A stretch of DNA of 42,049 nt, from the NCBI GenBank assembly GCA_001953115.1, contig LSSL01002624.1, positions 1-42,049 of the forward strand, in the 5' to 3' direction. Below the pieces are notes generated by a model. That model was not told the origin of the DNA. It did not search any database and saw only the letters and a program-made list of their open reading frames with translations. Positions 38,541 to 42,049 of the stretch are shown here, one piece after another. Both the position numbers and the translations under genes were made by a program. This DNA comes from Smittium mucronatum. Lineage: Eukaryota > Kickxellomycota > Harpellomycetes > Harpellales > Legeriomycetaceae. Positions within the stretch are counted from its first letter, which is position 1. Every line of letters starts with the position of its first letter.

Positions 38541-39711
38541 GGTAAGAAAATACCATAAAAGTATGCTTTATAGCTGAGGTGTGACCAAGAAATCGACATT
38601 CACGCTAAAGCTTATATCGGTAAACCAACTTTAAGCGTTTCGGGTTTGGGGTTTATTCAACACAGAAAGCATTCGGCAAAGGATGCCAAACGATGACGGA
38701 TGGATGCAGGCAGATGGCGCCCTATGTTGACACAGAGCCTCCTATTTCCAAATTCGTGAGATGTTGAAAAGCACCAATGCCGGCAAACATGTAAAATGCT
38801 CAAATGGCCTGCAGAGCAGCGGGGGGTTTTTAGCTCGTTTCTCGAGAAGGCATCTGGGAATATGGGAGATTTTTAATCAGTCCAGCATATTGCCACATTA
38901 AGCATATTTTAGCTCTATTTGACCGCGGGTGGGTACGTTTCTGGCCATTAGTAGGCCGGCAACATTAGGCAACTGTATTACCAACCAGCAGGCCTCTGTG
39001 GGCACGGTGTTCGGGTTACAGTCGTTAATTTGATGCGGTTGGTGGCGAATGCGTGTTGTCTTGCAGCTATTGGAGGCGGGACTGTTTGAAAACAATCAAT
39101 GTCTATTTTGCCCATAAAACGCATGTTTTTTTGGGATGTGGAGTATGATTCGCTGGCCTGTTACTAGGTTTGACATCAGCTGAGTTTTGTTAGCCTTTAG
39201 CTATTTCGACTGCGAGCTACGCCTTCATCAACCGCAGCCAATTGCTGCCATCGGGAGCGGTAGATTATTAGCCGAATTGGGATCGATGCAGGAATGTCTT
39301 GGGCCAAGAAAACGGTACTCCAGTCGAGATTCCAAATGCGTCGATAAAGCCGTATTTGGCCGCCAGAGCAGCCAGTGCTATTTTTTATTCCTGCAACTGA
39401 TTTTTCACATTACCAAGCATTAATATGGTTGGATGGCAGCACATTGGCCAGTGGTAATTGGGCTGTGGTGGTCAATAGGATGTCCGGATCGACGGATGTG
39501 TGAGTAATGATTGTTTAGAGAAACTATCTAAAAATAAGACACGCTTTCAGAAAAAATGACTTGCTGGTTCGGCATATAGCCGGGTGTCGACTCTGTCAAT
39601 CCGAATTCTGCATTTTACATAAATGATATCGTGATTTAATCTGCCCAACGAGTGCCTAGCCTCTCGTCCCTCTTATTCCCTCCCGCCTCCACACTCTCAC
39701 CCAAGAATTTT

Positions 39712-39790
39712 CCTCGGCCTCAGCCTCAGCATCAGCCTCGGCCTCAGTCTCAGTCTCAGTCTCTTACTCTCACTCTTACTCTTACTCTGC
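39712..39790 (+). repeat. Pyrimidine-rich hexamer minisatellite
   Basis: Tandem variants of CCTCAG and TCTCAG followed by CTTACT-like units, within a longer CT-rich tract (about 39660-39800). It lies 100-180 bp upstream of the glucosyltransferase ATG, probably in its promoter or 5' UTR. A polypyrimidine element could affect transcription, but this is inference. Confidence 0.8.
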
Positions 39791-39892
39791 TCTGCTCTTC
39801 TCAAAGCTATATCCTATTCGATCATTAAGGGAATTCTGCCTGGCGAGCCCTTTTGCTTACTTGGAAATTCTTTAATATAGTACTTGAGTAGA

Positions 39893-41392
39893 ATGGATAT
39901 TGAAACTGGAGTTTCTTACAATACACGCATTACCGAATCGTTGGCTTATCTGGGCTTAGGCCTGTGGTTTCTCATGTGGTTTATGCATTTGCTTGGTCAA
40001 TATTCCATGTAGGTTCTTTTTCTTCTCACAGATTCGAGCTCCTTACTTTCTATATTGCTTTTATCTCTGCTTTTTTTTCTCTTTTCTTATCATTATGTTC
40101 ATTCCATTTCCTGTGTACTTCTATTCCCTTCATTAATATTATAGAATACTAAAATCTTCTAAAAATCCAGAGTTGGAGCGAATCAATAAAGACAATTCCG
40201 TCGGTGTCACTATAATTCGCCCCTTGCGAGGTCTTGACGATCGGCTCGAAGATTCCTTAACTTCAAGTTTCACCCAAACTCACTCACCCATCCAAGTTTT
40301 ATTTGTTTTACAAGACGAAAAAGATCCCAGCATTGAAATTGCCAATAAAGTTTCCTCAAATTTTCCCAATATCGAGTCCTCCATTGTAATCGGTATCTAT
40401 TCGTCATTATTATTATTTTTTCTAAAAAATTATGTCTAATGTATTTACGAGAATAATAATTAACTTCTTTTTTTCATAAACAGCGAATAACAATTTTACT
40501 ATTTCTATACTTTTTTTCTTTAGCGAAAAGATGTGCTCTCAATCCTAAAGTATCCAATATGATTTCCGGTTTTAAGGAAGCCAAATATGATATGGTATGG
40601 GTATGCGATAGTAATGTTGTCGCTGAATCTGAGTTTCTCTCTCTCGCTCTTGACTGCTTCGCCAATGCTCCAGGAAAAGTCGGCGCCGTCCACCAAATGA
40701 TATGGGCTTCTCAATTCAACTCTTTTGGCGGTTTATTGGAATCCGTTTTCATCAATACTACTCATGCTCGTATGTACCTCGCCCTGAATTTCTCTCAAAT
40801 CGGTTCCTGCTTAATGGGAAAATCAAATGTTTACTCTATTTCTGATCTTGAAAAGCTCGGTGGAATTTCAAGTGTTGCCAACTATATGGCCGAAGATAAT
40901 GTTATTGGCCAAAAGCTCTGGAGTACCGGAAAGCGACATCGTATGACTCCAATTCTTGCTGCCACTTCTGTCAACGGCCTCTCTCTCTTCGATTACTGGT
41001 CCCGTCGTCTGAGATGGATCAGAACCCGAAAATACAACGTTACTGCTGCTACCCTCTTCGAACCTCTCACCGAATGCTTTCTCAACGGTGCTATTGCTTC
41101 TTATTCTCTTGAATACCTCTTTAATTTGCAACCTCTGCCCGTGTTTTTAACCCATGTAATTGTTTGGTTTTCTTTCGATTTGGTTTTCTACCTCCGCCAA
41201 CGCGCCCAAGTATCTGAATCCATCAATAGAGGGTCCTTCACTCCTCTACAGTTTCTTGTAGGCTGGTTCTTCCGCGAACTCCTGGCTCTCCCCATCTGGC
41301 TATCTGCAATAGTAGGAAATTCTGTTTCCTGGCGAGGCATCAATTACATTTTGAACACTGATGGTACAATTAATAGCTTTTCCGAGCTGTAG
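39893..41392 (+). CDS. UGCG: Ceramide glucosyltransferase (glucosylceramide synthase, GT21)
   Basis: Three exons: 39893-40008, 40145-40392 and 40524-41392, joining in frame to 410 residues (human UGCG 394). It transfers glucose from UDP-glucose to ceramide, on Golgi or ER membranes, giving glucosylceramide. Seen: one N-terminal membrane segment (about 17-38); VTIIRPLRGLDDRLEDSL (about 60-77); FVLQDEKDP (about 92-100); the D1 aspartate Asp150 in WVCDSNV; HQM at 179-181; the D3 motif MAEDN with Asp247; and RRLRW (283-287), the (Q/R)xxRW motif of the family. Hydrophobic segments follow near 315-345 and 375-395. The introns (136 and 131 nt) are GT-AG and restore the family alignment exactly at IVI-AKRCALNPK. 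Such enzymes are present in many filamentous and early-diverging fungi but lost in budding yeast. Confidence 0.93.
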
Positions 41393-41874
41393 GATTTTTT
41401 ACTTCTGTCTCAAAGCTCACTTACACTTTTAAATATTCTCACACTCACATTTTCCATATCTGTTTCCACCATTCACTCACGATTCAGCTGGATAAATAAT
41501 CTCGCCCTTTTTGTGGTTTCCAATAGTGACTAGAAATCCAAGTTTTTTTTATAAAGGTTTTATTTTATACTGTCAGCTTTATAACTTTTCATTTCGCCGA
41601 CTTCCTATATGCTAACCAATAGAATGCTTTTGTTTATTTACCATTACACTTTGAGTTTTCAAACTATTTTTCCTTTTGATATTGAAGATTTTATTGGCTC
41701 TGATTGTTTTCGTAAATAGAGAAGAATAATCCAGACTGATCAGAATTTTGACCCAAATGAGAGCAAACAGATAAAAAACATACTAATAGGCTGCTATACT
41801 TGAAATATTTCAATAGATTCCACACTATATATTTATTTCATAATAAGAGTTTTAGTTTGTAAAAAGATACTTTG
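41393..41874. other. Spacer after the glucosyltransferase gene
   Basis: AT-rich 482-bp spacer with the 3' end of the glucosyltransferase and presumably the promoter of the next gene. Nothing else was seen. Confidence 0.5.
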
Positions 41875-42049
41875 ATGGAGGCACTGAACAGCATCAAATC
41901 AACGGTTGAGTCACTTCCCCCCGGATTCAACTACAAACTGTATTGTATTGAGACGCCGGGCGACACAACAGTACCTAGCTTGATTCCAAACCCACCATCT
42001 GCGCCAGAAGGCGGGGAGACGGTAACCCGCCAAAAGAAAATATTATTCA
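41875..42049 (+). CDS. Unidentified protein, 5' part only (cut by the window end)
   Basis: An ATG opens a frame of 58 codons that runs off the window. The sequence starts MEALNSIKSTVESLPPGFNY, followed by a Pro/Thr-rich stretch and QKKILF. Its G+C content is clearly higher than the spacer before it, as for other exons here. I do not recognise the family from this N-terminus; it may also contain an intron just beyond the edge. Confidence 0.55.
   Translation, partial: MEALNSIKSTVESLPPGFNYKLYCIETPGDTTVPSLIPNPPSAPEGGETVTRQKKILF

Larger units (their letters stand above)
37749..39892. other. Divergent intergenic region with a GC-richer block
   Basis: Holds the promoters of TWF1 (minus) and the glucosyltransferase (plus). 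CCAAT motifs lie near 38002 and 38047 and ATTGG near 38117. From about 38260 to 39660 the DNA is much richer in G+C than anywhere else in the window. It contains a coding-like remnant (38255-38540) and a pyrimidine-rich minisatellite (39712-39790). No intact conserved gene was recognised. Confidence 0.55.

Overview
The window is eukaryotic nuclear DNA, most probably from an early-diverging (non-Dikarya), AT-rich fungus. The protein-coding genes are conserved fungal/opisthokont housekeeping genes, and most are split by GT-AG introns of about 65-210 nt. Two intronless, secreted trypsin-family proteases sit beside them. Expanded S1 proteases, a ceramide glucosyltransferase, a twinfilin and very AT-rich intergenic DNA together fit animal-associated zoopagomycete or kickxellomycete-type fungi. 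That placement is an inference; no marker here proves it.

Left part (1-8.6 kb): a decayed retroelement ORF1-like fragment on the minus strand (1 to about 850), then a tandem pair of S1A serine proteases on the minus strand (1341-2237 and 3562-4458). A gene-poor stretch to 8.6 kb follows, holding dispersed repeat copies and a heptamer minisatellite.

Housekeeping block (8.6-20.2 kb): VPS72/SWC2 (minus, 4 exons), RAD3/XPD (plus, 8 coding exons), an MRH4-like mitochondrial DEAD-box helicase (minus, one exon) and VPS34 PI3-kinase (plus, 11 exons). I rebuilt the exon structures by hand from splice signals, reading-frame continuity and family alignment. VPS72 and RAD3 are divergent, RAD3 and MRH4 convergent, MRH4 and VPS34 divergent.

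Gene desert (20.2-35.0 kb): almost 15 kb of roughly 80-85% A+T DNA with no conserved gene. Inside it are a Tc1/mariner-type element with about 200-bp terminal inverted repeats and a broken transposase (31287-33095), a second element-like structure with long inverted arms (25243-26501), and one copy of a three-copy dispersed repeat. It may be an AT-isochore or a centromere candidate.

Right part (35-42 kb): TWF1 (twinfilin, minus, 7 exons, unusually long Ser/Pro-rich tail), a 2.1-kb intergenic stretch that is strikingly GC-richer than the desert and carries coding-like remnants and a pyrimidine-rich minisatellite, a ceramide glucosyltransferase (plus, 3 exons), and the first 58 codons of an unidentified gene cut by the window edge.

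The genes do not form a pathway. They cover chromatin remodelling (VPS72), transcription/repair (XPD), mitochondrial RNA (MRH4-like), endosomal lipid signalling (VPS34), actin turnover (TWF1), sphingolipid synthesis (UGCG-type) and extracellular proteolysis. The most unusual content is the protease pair with diverged specificity pockets and the repeat architecture of the AT desert.
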